Assembly: GCF_002205895.1 (NCBI RefSeq)
Contig: NZ_NJDE01000007.1
Location: 62,001 to 126,000, forward strand
Length of the DNA stretch: 64,000 nucleotides
From: Saccharibacillus sp. O23
GTDB taxonomy: Bacteria > Bacillota > Bacilli > Paenibacillales > Paenibacillaceae
Reading direction: 5' to 3'
The position numbers and the translations under genes were made by a program. This document shows, piece after piece, positions 8,476-16,631 of this stretch. How positions within the stretch are numbered: the first letter of the stretch is position 1; every line of letters begins with the position of its first letter. The notes beneath the pieces are model-generated. The model had not been told where the DNA came from. It saw only the letters and a list, made by a program, of their open reading frames with translations, and did no database searches.

Positions 8476-8513
8476 AAAAAGGCGGCACATTCGTCGGAAT
8501 GTGCCGCCTTTTT
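8476..8513. terminator. Bidirectional terminator between the ycxB-like gene and the SLH gene
   Basis: 12-bp stem GGCGGCACATTC (8481-8492) / GAATGTGCCGCC (8497-8508), loop GTCG, flanked by five A on the left and five T on the right, so it can stop transcripts arriving from both convergent genes. Confidence 0.95.
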
Positions 8514-8595
8514 GCGTTTTTTGCGACGGACGCGCGGCGCGGATCGATCCGATCCGCGCAAACGCGAATGTCGCGGGTCAACCTCCGTTCGGAAC

Positions 8596-11373
8596 TCAGA
8601 TCAGTCCCGAACGTTGAAGCAGGCGCTGAACCATCTGCGCGACTTCGGCGCGCAGAACTTGTTCCTGCGGAGCCAACTTGCCGCCGCCGCGGCCGTTCAG
8701 AAGGCCGGCTTGGACCGCCGCGTTCAGGTCGGCTTGCGCCCATGCCGACACGGATTGCGCGTCGCGGTATACGGACAAGGCGTTCGCGCCGGAATCCGCA
8801 GCAAGGCCCGCAATCTTCATGGCGCTCGCCAGCATGACGGCCGCCTGTTCGCGGCTGATCGGAGCGTCGGGCGCAGACGTTCCGCCGCCGTTTTCTTGCA
8901 GAATGCCGTAGTCGCGAGCCGCCTGCATCTCCCGAGCTTTGCGTTCGGAAGCCGAAGCGCCGGAAGTTTCGGAGACTTCTTTCAGCGGTTTGAGCCCCAG
9001 AGCGCGAACGAGGGTCGCGGCGAATTCGTCGCGGGTCACGCCGCGGTTCGGCTCGAACGCGCCGCTGCCCGTGCCTTCGACGATCAGGCGGGAACCCAGA
9101 TCGTTAACGGCATTTTCGGACCAATGCTTCGTCACGTCGGCGAAGCGTACCGGATGCCATACGACGGCGTACGTGCTGTTGGTCAAGCTGTTGATCACGG
9201 CGCTGTAGACGCCTCCCGAACGCACCACGCGTGTCGGAACGTGGCGGACGGTACCGTCCGCGTCGACCGTTACGCCGGTCGTGATCCGGTTCGGATCGAT
9301 TCCTGCCGGAAGAACGAGGCTTCGCTCCATGTAGGCGTCGAACCGATCGACTTCGACCGTCCGTCCGCCGTAGACGCCTTCGACGCGGAAATCGACCGGA
9401 CTGCCGAGCACTGTCAGACCTTCTCGGTTCGCGCCGTCGGTGACGCGCGCCAGCGTTTCGGCGTTCGGAGCGACGATCGAGATCCGTACGTCGAGCTTGC
9501 TCAAATCGGCGGCAGAGCCGAGCTGCTGCGCCAAGCGGCTTACGTCGATCTGGGCCGCCGGAAGCGTATAAGACGCGTTCGGAGTCTGGATTTTCAATAT
9601 TGCTTGTTTGTCGGTCATCGCTTGAACCATTTGTCCGGTCAAGCTTCCGGTCAACGCGTCCGCGTTCTCGGCGAACGGCAGCGTGATGACCGCGCCGGCG
9701 CTTTCTTCGTTCAGACGCGACGTCAATTTCGCGGGATCGACCGCGATGACCGCCGAGCTGCGGTTATTCGAGATCGTTTTCGTCAGAGTGCCGGCCGTTT
9801 CGGATTTGCCGTTCACCAGAACCGATACGCCGGTCGGCGCCGCAGGCGGATTCGCCGGAGCGGTATCCGGTACGGTCGTTACCGGAGCGGGATTCGTCAC
9901 GGGAGGATTAGGCTCGGGCGAGGTGCCGCCTCCGTCGTTTCCGCCCGAAGGAGCTTTGCGCTCGATCATGATCCCGTAGCCGCGGCCTCCGTTCGATTCG
10001 GGAACGTCGATGTCGATGCGGATATCCATGTATTCTTCAGACAAGCCGAAAGGAATCTCGTAATAGCGGAGCTTGCCGTCCTGCGAGACTAAGTAAGATT
10101 CCAGCGACCGTTCTTCGAGATCGCCGAACAGTTCTTTGGCTTCGATCACGGCGTTCGGACTGATCGACTCGACCGCGAGATGCAAGACCTTCGCGTCGCG
10201 GCTCACGACTGCCGAATAGAGCTGTTCGTCGGAGTCGAACGGGATGTCGAAATCGGCTTCCTCAAGCTTGAGTTTGCTTAAGCGGTCGTCCTTCAAGGAA
10301 GGATCTTCGCGCTCGATCATGATCCCGTAGCCGCGGCCTCCGTTCGCTTCGGGAACGTCGATGTCGATCCGGATATCCATGTATTCTTGAGATAAGCCGA
10401 AAGGAATCTCGTAATAGCGGATCTTGCCGTCCTGCGAGACTAAGTAAGATTCCAGCGACCGTTCGTCGAAATCGCCGAACAGTTCTTTGGCTTCGATCCC
10501 GGCGTTCGGACTGATCGACTCGACCGTGAGATGCAAAACGCTCGCGTCGCGGCTCACGACTGCCGAATAGAGCTGTTCGTCGGAGTCGAACGGAATGTCG
10601 AAATCGGCTTCCTCAAGCTCGAGTTTGCTTAGGCGGTCGTCTTTTAAGGAAGGATCTTCGCGCTCGACAACGATGCCGTACATATAGCCTGCGTTCGTTC
10701 CGGGAACGTCGACTTCGACTGAGATGGAGATATCGCTTTCCGAGAGAGGGAAAGGGATAACCGACGGCGTGGCCGAAGCAAAATCGTCGCCGTTGACTTT
10801 GACCGTAAGCGAGGCGTTGCGGCTGTAGGCTTCGGCGTCCAAGTGAAGTTCGGTTACGTCGTAACTGACTTCCGTGTAATAATCGATCTCGTTTTCGTCG
10901 AATACAAGAGTCGGATTTCCTTCTTCGAGGCTCAAGCTTTTCAATTTAGGACTCAACAGGTTCGAACCTTCCTTGATTACATGCAGCGTATAAGGACTTT
11001 GCGAATAATAGTCTTCGAGATCGATTTCGGAAACGATGTCGATCTGTGTTTCGTCTTGGTCCAGCGTAACGGTGTAAACTCCGTTAACGCCTGCATCGTT
11101 ATTGACAGTAATCACGGAGTCCGAATTTCCGGCTTCCGGTTGGAGGTACAAGACTTGGGTTTCGTCAGATACGGATACGTAATATTCCGATTCATAGGGA
11201 TCGAAAGGGGTGGTCAAGTTGCCTGCGCTCAAACCGAGAGAAACCAGTTCCGACCCTCCGTCCGCTTTGGCGGGAGCGATTCCCGCGTTCGCGATCAGGC
11301 CGACGGCCAGAATCGAAGCCAACGTGCCGCGCATCCACCGTTTGTTGCCGAATAACCTCAAGATTTTGATCAT
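8596..11373 (-). CDS. Surface protein with cadherin-like beta-sandwich repeats and three SLH domains
   Basis: 925-residue secreted cell-wall protein. Signal peptide 1-37 (cleavage after APAKA). Residues about 41-475 consist of cadherin-like beta-sandwich domains (LxSLxLSxG, then FDPYESEYYVSV pattern); two of them, 245-361 and 362-478, are almost identical. A Pro/Asn-rich linker (about 480-510) leads to a further beta-rich module and then three SLH domains (about 735-925: FADVTKHWSENAV, PDAPISREQAAVML, and a third ending LLQRSGLI) that normally bind pyruvylated secondary wall polymer. The ATG at 11373 abuts the AAAGGA ribosome site, so a TTG at 11361 may be the real start. The promoter at 11411-11445 matches those of the three SLH genes further right. 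Confidence 0.88.
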   Translation of the reverse strand: MIKILRLFGNKRWMRGTLASILAVGLIANAGIAPAKADGGSELVSLGLSAGNLTTPFDPYESEYYVSVSDETQVLYLQPEAGNSDSVITVNNDAGVNGVYTVTLDQDETQIDIVSEIDLEDYYSQSPYTLHVIKEGSNLLSPKLKSLSLEEGNPTLVFDENEIDYYTEVSYDVTELHLDAEAYSRNASLTVKVNGDDFASATPSVIPFPLSESDISISVEVDVPGTNAGYMYGIVVEREDPSLKDDRLSKLELEEADFDIPFDSDEQLYSAVVSRDASVLHLTVESISPNAGIEAKELFGDFDERSLESYLVSQDGKIRYYEIPFGLSQEYMDIRIDIDVPEANGGRGYGIMIEREDPSLKDDRLSKLKLEEADFDIPFDSDEQLYSAVVSRDAKVLHLAVESISPNAVIEAKELFGDLEERSLESYLVSQDGKLRYYEIPFGLSEEYMDIRIDIDVPESNGGRGYGIMIERKAPSGGNDGGGTSPEPNPPVTNPAPVTTVPDTAPANPPAAPTGVSVLVNGKSETAGTLTKTISNNRSSAVIAVDPAKLTSRLNEESAGAVITLPFAENADALTGSLTGQMVQAMTDKQAILKIQTPNASYTLPAAQIDVSRLAQQLGSAADLSKLDVRISIVAPNAETLARVTDGANREGLTVLGSPVDFRVEGVYGGRTVEVDRFDAYMERSLVLPAGIDPNRITTGVTVDADGTVRHVPTRVVRSGGVYSAVINSLTNSTYAVVWHPVRFADVTKHWSENAVNDLGSRLIVEGTGSGAFEPNRGVTRDEFAATLVRALGLKPLKEVSETSGASASERKAREMQAARDYGILQENGGGTSAPDAPISREQAAVMLASAMKIAGLAADSGANALSVYRDAQSVSAWAQADLNAAVQAGLLNGRGGGKLAPQEQVLRAEVAQMVQRLLQRSGLI
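9940..10641 (-). repeat. 351-bp near-perfect in-frame tandem duplication
   Basis: Two copies (10641-10291 and 10290-9940) of a 117-codon unit inside the SLH gene, differing at only a few positions, each encoding one cadherin-like domain starting DDRLSKL. A more diverged third relative precedes them. The period of exactly 351 bp keeps the frame. Confidence 0.9.
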
Positions 11374-11410
11374 CCTTTCGAGTGCTGCTCTGAATTTTTA
11401 TGCAAAAAAG

Positions 11411-11445
11411 ACTCTAACAGTCCATTCTGAACATTTTCTGAACAA
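11411..11445 (-). promoter_or_regulatory. Promoter of the minus-strand SLH gene (shared SLH architecture)
   Basis: Minus strand: TGTTCAG (11444-11438), 4 nt, TGTTCAG (11433-11427), 10 nt ending in TG+1, then TAGAGT (11416-11411). The geometry is identical to the sites at 13451, 16534, 20423 and 24266. Confidence 0.75.
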
Positions 11446-11483
11446 CGCCAGAAAAGGATGGATTTAGAAAGCGAAGATCGCGC

Positions 11484-11518
11484 AAAAAAGACCTCTTTCC
11501 GGATCGGAAAGAGGTCTT
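11484..11518 (-). terminator. Terminator of the UPF0210 gene
   Basis: 13-bp stem AAGACCTCTTTCC / GGAAAGAGGTCTT with loop GGATC; on the minus strand it is followed by a T run (A run at 11484-11489). It lies 21 nt after the UPF0210 stop codon. Confidence 0.95.
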
Positions 11519-11538
11519 CTGGCGTCATACAAACATGA

Positions 11539-12897
11539 TCAGTTCTTAAAACTATGAATCGGCGCCGGAACCCGTCCGCCGCGGTTGATGAACGGCGCGC
11601 AGTCGAAACGGTTGACCGGCATGACCGGCGCGTAGCCGAGCAGGCCGCCGAATTCGGCGATCTCGCCGACGTCTTTGCCGATGACCGGAATGAGCCGCAC
11701 GGCCGTGGTCTTGTTGTTGACCATGCCGATCGCCGCTTCGTCGGCGATGATGCCGGCGATCGTCGTCGCGCTGGTGTCGCCCGGGATCGCGATCATGTCG
11801 AGCCCGACGGAGCAGACGCAGGTCATCGCTTCGAGCTTCTCGAGCGTCAGCGCGCCGCGCTGCACGGCTTCGATCATCGCTTGGTCTTCGCTGACCGGGA
11901 TAAACGCGCCGCTGAGTCCGCCGACGTACGAGGAAGCCATAACGCCGCCTTTTTTGACGTTGTCGTTGAGAATCGCGAGCGCGGCCGTGGTGCCCGGCGC
12001 GCCGGCTTCTTCCAGACCCATCACGCGGAAGATCTCCGCGATAGAGTCGCCGACCGCCGGCGTCGGAGCCAGCGACAAGTCGATGCTGCCGAACGGCACG
12101 CCGAGGCGTTTCGCCGCTTCCTGCGCCACGAGCTGCCCGGCACGGGTGACTTTGAACGCGGTGCGTTTGATCGTTTCGCAGAGCGTCTCGAAATCGACGT
12201 CTTTGACTTCTTCGAGCGCGCGCTTGACGACGCCCGGTCCGCTGACGCCGACATTGATCTCGCATTCCGGTTCGCCCGGACCGTGGAAAGCGCCCGCCAT
12301 GAACGGATTGTCTTCGACCGCGTTGCAGAACACGACCAGCTTCGAACAGCCGAGCGAATCGCGGTCCGCGGTCAATTCGGCCGTCTGCCGGATAATCTCG
12401 CCCATCTTTTTCACCGCGTCCATATTGATGCCGCTGCGCGACGAGCCGATATTCACCGACGAGCAGACGCGTTCCGTCACGGCCAGCGCTTCCGGAATGC
12501 TGTCGATCAGAATGCGGTCGCTGTTGGTGTAGCCTTTCTGAACGAGAGCGGAGAATCCGCCGAGGAAGTTGACGCCGACTTCGCGCGCCGCGCGGTCGAG
12601 CGTCTCGGCGACGCTGACGTAGCTGGTCGCTTCGACCGGGCCCGCCGCGATCGCGATCGGCGTGACGGAGATGCGTTTGTTGATGATCGGGATGCCGAAT
12701 TGGCGCTCCAGATCTTCGCCCGTTTTGACCAGATGCTCGGCGAGCCGAGTGATCTTGTCGTAGACTTTCTGATTAAAAGTCTTGAGATCCGGGTGTCCGC
12801 AGTCCATCAGGCTGATGCCCATCGTGATGGTGCGGACGTCGAGTTTCATCTCGGAAATCATCGTATTCGTTTCTTGTACCTCGAATTTCGAGATCAT
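11539..12897 (-). CDS. UPF0210 (PFL-like, DUF711) family protein
   Basis: 452 residues, the normal length of this widespread but functionally uncharacterised family, structurally related to the pyruvate-formate-lyase/ribonucleotide-reductase barrel. Conserved blocks include [104 protein letters not shown] and [21 protein letters not shown] lies about 11 nt before the ATG at 12897. The ACT-domain gene 45 nt upstream is its standard partner in Firmicutes, and the two form an operon with promoter 13306-13334. A metabolic sensing or enzymatic role is expected but unknown. Confidence 0.92.
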   Translation of the reverse strand: MISKFEVQETNTMISEMKLDVRTITMGISLMDCGHPDLKTFNQKVYDKITRLAEHLVKTGEDLERQFGIPIINKRISVTPIAIAAGPVEATSYVSVAETLDRAAREVGVNFLGGFSALVQKGYTNSDRILIDSIPEALAVTERVCSSVNIGSSRSGINMDAVKKMGEIIRQTAELTADRDSLGCSKLVVFCNAVEDNPFMAGAFHGPGEPECEINVGVSGPGVVKRALEEVKDVDFETLCETIKRTAFKVTRAGQLVAQEAAKRLGVPFGSIDLSLAPTPAVGDSIAEIFRVMGLEEAGAPGTTAALAILNDNVKKGGVMASSYVGGLSGAFIPVSEDQAMIEAVQRGALTLEKLEAMTCVCSVGLDMIAIPGDTSATTIAGIIADEAAIGMVNNKTTAVRLIPVIGKDVGEIAEFGGLLGYAPVMPVNRFDCAPFINRGGRVPAPIHSFKN

Positions 12898-12942
12898 GTG
12901 CGGTGGTTCCCCTTTCTAACCCTGTTTCTTTTGGTACCTTTT

Positions 12943-13212
12943 CTAAATTCTGTGCATGCTGTTGAAAATATCTTCGTGCTGAAGCTTGATCTCGACGCCG
13001 ATGCCGAGGCCCAGCTCGTGCAGATCCGTGATCAGATCTTCGAACGCTTTGGCCGGCGAAGAGATGTCCACGATCATCATCATATTGAAGTAATCCTGCA
13101 CGATCGTCTGCGAGATGTCGAGAATGTTGACGTTCTGCTCCGCGAGATACGTGCAGACCTTGGCGATAATGCCGACCTGATCTTTGCCGAGTACCGTAAT
13201 AATGCCTTTCAC
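12943..13212 (-). CDS. ACT domain protein (UPF0237 family)
   Basis: 89 residues, a single ACT fold (beta-alpha-beta-beta-alpha-beta): ITVLGKDQVGIIAKVCTYLA, then NVNILDISQTIVQDYFNMMM, ending in an amphipathic helix and QHEDIFNSMHRI. ACT domains bind amino acids as allosteric effectors; UPF0237 proteins resemble the GcvR regulatory family. It is translated just before the UPF0210 protein and is probably its small-molecule-sensing partner (inference from conserved pairing). Confidence 0.93.
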   Translation of the reverse strand: MKGIITVLGKDQVGIIAKVCTYLAEQNVNILDISQTIVQDYFNMMMIVDISSPAKAFEDLITDLHELGLGIGVEIKLQHEDIFNSMHRI

Positions 13213-13305
13213 CGATAAATCCCCCTTGTTCGCATACCGGCCGACGGTCCGATTACGGGCCGAAAACGACTTCCGTTACCGCGTCGGCGCGTTAAGTTAT
13301 GACTC

Positions 13306-13334
13306 ATTATGTCAGATAGTAGGCAAGGCTTCAA
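13306..13334 (-). promoter_or_regulatory. Promoter of the ACT-UPF0210 operon
   Basis: Minus strand: TTGAAG (13334-13329), 17-nt spacer, CATAAT (13311-13306), about 94 nt before the ACT start. The rest of 13213-13450 shows no gene. Confidence 0.65.
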
Positions 13335-13450
13335 TCAAAGATTTTGTGGCGAAAAATGTAAGGGCTTTAATCGGATGAAGCTAGATAGCAACAATGACTT
13401 TTGATACAAAAACAAGGCTGAAGACCTTAAATTTGAAGTTGCTCACGAAT

Positions 13451-13484
13451 TATTCATAACTTTGTCAGCCAGACCTGTTATACT
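13451..13484 (+). promoter_or_regulatory. Promoter of SLH gene A (degenerate shared architecture)
   Basis: TATTCAT (13451-13457), 4 nt, TTGTCAG (13462-13468), 10 nt ending in TG+1, TATACT (13479-13484). Each heptamer matches 5 of 7 positions of TGTTCAG; the -10 and the geometry are exact. Confidence 0.65.
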
Positions 13485-13527
13485 GCTCGGTAGAAGGACC
13501 ATTTGCATACAGAGGGGAAGCGGGCAA

Positions 13528-16374
13528 ATGAAGAAGACAGCGGCGGCTTACGCGGGCAAACGTTGGTTGAGGAAAGGATTTTTGGTAACGCTTACGGTAA
13601 TGACGGTAGGAGCAACGTTCTCGACGGTCGGGGTAGGGAAAGTAGGGGCGGAACCGGTGGATCGCGTCGTGCAAATCGTGGCGGGGACAGGCGAGCCGGG
13701 CAGTCTTAAAGTGCCGGAGGCGGCTTGGTCGCAGCTCGGGATGCCGACGGATATTCATGTGATCGAATGGAACTCCGCTCCGCCGTTCGGACCGGTTGAT
13801 CCGTCGAGAACTCCGCATCTGTTATTGTTCAATGATCCGGAGAACGGCGAGACGTGGCTGTCCGCAGGTAACGGAATCAGCTATCCGGGTTCGTTCCAGC
13901 CTCCGAGCGACTATATGCCCGTGAACTTCAAGACGCCGGACAATCAAGTCGTGACCGCGAAGGAATTCGCTTATCCTCGTAATTCAAGCTCCGGTGCCGG
14001 AGTCGGCGCGCTGTACTTTATCGGAAGCGTCGGATCATCGCCCCCTAACGTATTCCGGATCAACAACGCCCAACCGCCTTCCGGCGGACAGTCGGGTCAA
14101 GCCATGACGTTCACCGTCGAACCTCTGTTGAATCCCAATCCGTTGACTTCCGCGGCAGGATTGGCTGTCGATGAAGCGGGAAATATTTATACGTACGATG
14201 ATAATGCGGGAATCGGCTACCGGATTATTCCTTCGCAGGACGGTCGACTGCCGTATACTTCGGAAGAAGTGCCTTACATGAATAATGCTTTTTTCGCGGA
14301 GCAGAATTCTCTGAAGGATATCGTGATTCGAGACGGCTACATGTACCTTCTTGACGATCTGACTATGAATCCGAGCATGGTCAGAAAAATCAAAATGGAA
14401 GACGAAGGTTCTGAAATATTCCAAATCGGTACAACGAAGCACCCCACAGCTCTAGCTGTCGATCCGTACGGAGAAGTATATATCGCCGATACAGGCAATC
14501 ATCGTATCGTTCAATTCGGCAGCGAAGATTCTAGCGGCGTTCCGAATCTGATTCCGGTCGCCGGAACGGGCGTCGAAGGCAAAGGAGACCCGGGACAAGC
14601 GGCTCCGCTGACGGCTCTCGATTCTCCGCAAGGCGTTGCTGTCGCTGATGACGGAACGTTGTACATCTCCGACACGGGCAATCATCGCGTCTTGGAGGTG
14701 GCTGCTAAGCAAGCTTCGCCGACCGAGGTGACCGGGCGGGCAAGCAACGGAACCGTAGATCTGTCTTGGACCGCGGCAGATCAAGCATTGTACTACCAAG
14801 TCTATAAATATGCGGGAACATCGGCTCCGTTAGATCCGAAGTCTTGGCAGTATGCCGGACAGACCGATATGGACGAAGCGTCGCCGCCGACCGCTCTGAC
14901 CGTTACAGGTCTGACCAACGGCCAACCTTATATCTTCGCGGTTCGTGCCAAAGGATGGCGCAGCACCTCCGAATTCGCCGTATCTCCGGCATTAACGCCG
15001 GTCGGCCCGCCTCCGACGAATCCGTCGAACCCTTCGACGGGCGGCGGCACTTCGACGCCGGTTACGCCGGCTCCGGCTCCTACGCCGACCAACACGACGA
15101 CGATCAACGTCAACGTGCAGAACAGCGCGGCGGCGAACGGTTCCGTAGTCGCGTCGCTTGCGATCACGCGCACGACAGGCACGGACGGCACGCTCAAAGA
15201 CGCGCTTCAATTGACGCCGGCTAAAGCGACAGAGATCATCGACCTGCTGAAACAGTCCGGTTCCAAAACGGCGGCGATCGTGCTGCCGGACCCGAACGAC
15301 GCCGTTTCGCAATGGGACTTCACGGTTCCTAACGCGGCTTCCAAGCTGCTCGCGGATCAAGGCATCGAACTGGTCGTCTTGAATCCGAACGTGCGTATCC
15401 AAGTGCCGGCGTCTTCGTTGACGGGATTGACGGACGATCTGTACTTCCGGTTGATTCCGGTCAAGAGCACGGCAACAAGCGCCGAGATTCAGCAGCGCGC
15501 GCTGGCGAATCCGGAGATCGTCGCGCAAGCGAACGGCGGCGATATTAAGGTAGTCGGCCGTCCGATGACGATCGAGACCAACCTGCAAAGCCGCCCTGTG
15601 ACGCTGACCCTGCCGCTTCCGGCAACCAGCACCTTCACGGCGGCGCAGCAGCAAAAATTGGGCGTGTATATCGAGCACAGCGACGGCACCAAGCAGCTTG
15701 TGCGCGGCAAAATCGTCACGCTGGATAACGGTCGAAAAGGGCTGGAAATCAGCGTCAACAAGTTCAGCACGTTCACGATCGTAAGCGTCAGCAAATGGGG
15801 CAGCACGCTGAACGCGGCGCCTTATATCATGGGTTACCCGGACGGAACGTTCAAACCGGCGCAGGGCATTACGCGCAGCGAGCTGGCCGCGATCGTCGGC
15901 CGGATCACCGGCATGACGGAAGGCATGGCATCGTTCAGCGACGTGAAGAACGGAAGCTGGGCGTCGACGGTGATCGGACCGGCTGCGGCCTCGGGCATCA
16001 TGACCGGCTACAGCGACGGCACGTTCAAGCCGAACGCGCCGATCACGCGCGGCGAACTGGCTTCGGTATTGGCGAAGCTGCTGCCGCAAAGCGGGCTGGA
16101 AGCCCGACCGCCGGCAGCCGGTTTCCGCGATCTGAACGGCCATTGGTCGTCTGAAGCGGTCGCGCAGCTTCAGTCGCAAGATATCGTGACCGGTTACGCG
16201 GACGGCAGTTTCAGACCGGAACAAACGGTCACGAGAGCCGAAGCCGTGACGATGATTAACCGCTTGATCGGACTGGACGGCTCGATGGCCCTGCCGGACG
16301 CCGGACAATGGAGCGATGTAAGCATGAGTTATTGGGCGTACGACGCGATTCGCGCGGCTTCGATGGCGCGGTAA
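13528..16374 (+). CDS. SLH surface protein A: NHL beta-propeller, fn3, conserved module, three SLH domains
   Basis: 948-residue secreted protein, first of three tandem paralogues. Signal peptide about 1-41. NHL-type propeller blades at about 312-330 (GEVYIADTGNHRIVQF) and 374-391 (GTLYISDTGNHRVLEV). A fibronectin type III domain follows (about 397-490), then a Pro/Thr linker (STGGGTSTPVTPAPAPTP). A roughly 230-residue module shared by all three paralogues (about 525-754; SSLTGLTDDLYFRLIPVKS, RPMTIETNLQSRPVTLTLPL) precedes three SLH domains (about 757-948; each with YxDGTFKP and TRxE). The start at 528 bases into this kilobase (13528) is set by GAGGGG (13512-13517), in a leader CAGAGGGGAAG shared with gene B. 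Probably tethered to secondary wall polymer; binding partner unknown. Confidence 0.88.
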   Translation: MKKTAAAYAGKRWLRKGFLVTLTVMTVGATFSTVGVGKVGAEPVDRVVQIVAGTGEPGSLKVPEAAWSQLGMPTDIHVIEWNSAPPFGPVDPSRTPHLLLFNDPENGETWLSAGNGISYPGSFQPPSDYMPVNFKTPDNQVVTAKEFAYPRNSSSGAGVGALYFIGSVGSSPPNVFRINNAQPPSGGQSGQAMTFTVEPLLNPNPLTSAAGLAVDEAGNIYTYDDNAGIGYRIIPSQDGRLPYTSEEVPYMNNAFFAEQNSLKDIVIRDGYMYLLDDLTMNPSMVRKIKMEDEGSEIFQIGTTKHPTALAVDPYGEVYIADTGNHRIVQFGSEDSSGVPNLIPVAGTGVEGKGDPGQAAPLTALDSPQGVAVADDGTLYISDTGNHRVLEVAAKQASPTEVTGRASNGTVDLSWTAADQALYYQVYKYAGTSAPLDPKSWQYAGQTDMDEASPPTALTVTGLTNGQPYIFAVRAKGWRSTSEFAVSPALTPVGPPPTNPSNPSTGGGTSTPVTPAPAPTPTNTTTINVNVQNSAAANGSVVASLAITRTTGTDGTLKDALQLTPAKATEIIDLLKQSGSKTAAIVLPDPNDAVSQWDFTVPNAASKLLADQGIELVVLNPNVRIQVPASSLTGLTDDLYFRLIPVKSTATSAEIQQRALANPEIVAQANGGDIKVVGRPMTIETNLQSRPVTLTLPLPATSTFTAAQQQKLGVYIEHSDGTKQLVRGKIVTLDNGRKGLEISVNKFSTFTIVSVSKWGSTLNAAPYIMGYPDGTFKPAQGITRSELAAIVGRITGMTEGMASFSDVKNGSWASTVIGPAAASGIMTGYSDGTFKPNAPITRGELASVLAKLLPQSGLEARPPAAGFRDLNGHWSSEAVAQLQSQDIVTGYADGSFRPEQTVTRAEAVTMINRLIGLDGSMALPDAGQWSDVSMSYWAYDAIRAASMAR

Positions 16375-16409
16375 TTCTGAAAAAGAACGGATTTATAACG
16401 ATATTCGCG

Positions 16410-16444
16410 AGAACGCTCGAGCCTTTGGCCGAGCGTTCTTTTTT
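16410..16444 (+). terminator. Terminator of SLH gene A
   Basis: 10-bp stem AGAACGCTCG / CGAGCGTTCT, loop AGCCTTTGGC, T tail. The loop is identical to that of the gene C terminator (24143-24178). Confidence 0.93.
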
Positions 16445-16533
16445 GAGTTTTAAAGATAAAATCGGTTTCCGCTTGCTTGGCGCAGGAAATTTTTTCATCG
16501 GAATAGCAAGAAATGACCGAAAAACACGGCAAT

Positions 16534-16567
16534 TGTTCAGTAATTGTTCAGAATCGGATGATACATT
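16534..16567 (+). promoter_or_regulatory. Promoter of SLH gene B (shared architecture)
   Basis: TGTTCAG (16534-16540), 4 nt, TGTTCAG (16545-16551), 10 nt ending in TGA, TACATT (16562-16567). No TTGACA-like -35 is present at the usual distance, implying an activator. Confidence 0.78.
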
Positions 16568-16631
16568 CTTTTTACGAGCGAAGAGCTTGTCAATGAAAGA
16601 TTTCACATACAGAGGGGAAGAATGTGAATTT

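Noticed and set aside
13213..13450. Riboswitch or T-box before SLH gene A
   Set aside because: No GEMM, T-box, SAM or other recognisable conserved core; the promoter for gene A lies at 13451-13484, downstream of this stretch, so it would not be in the transcript.
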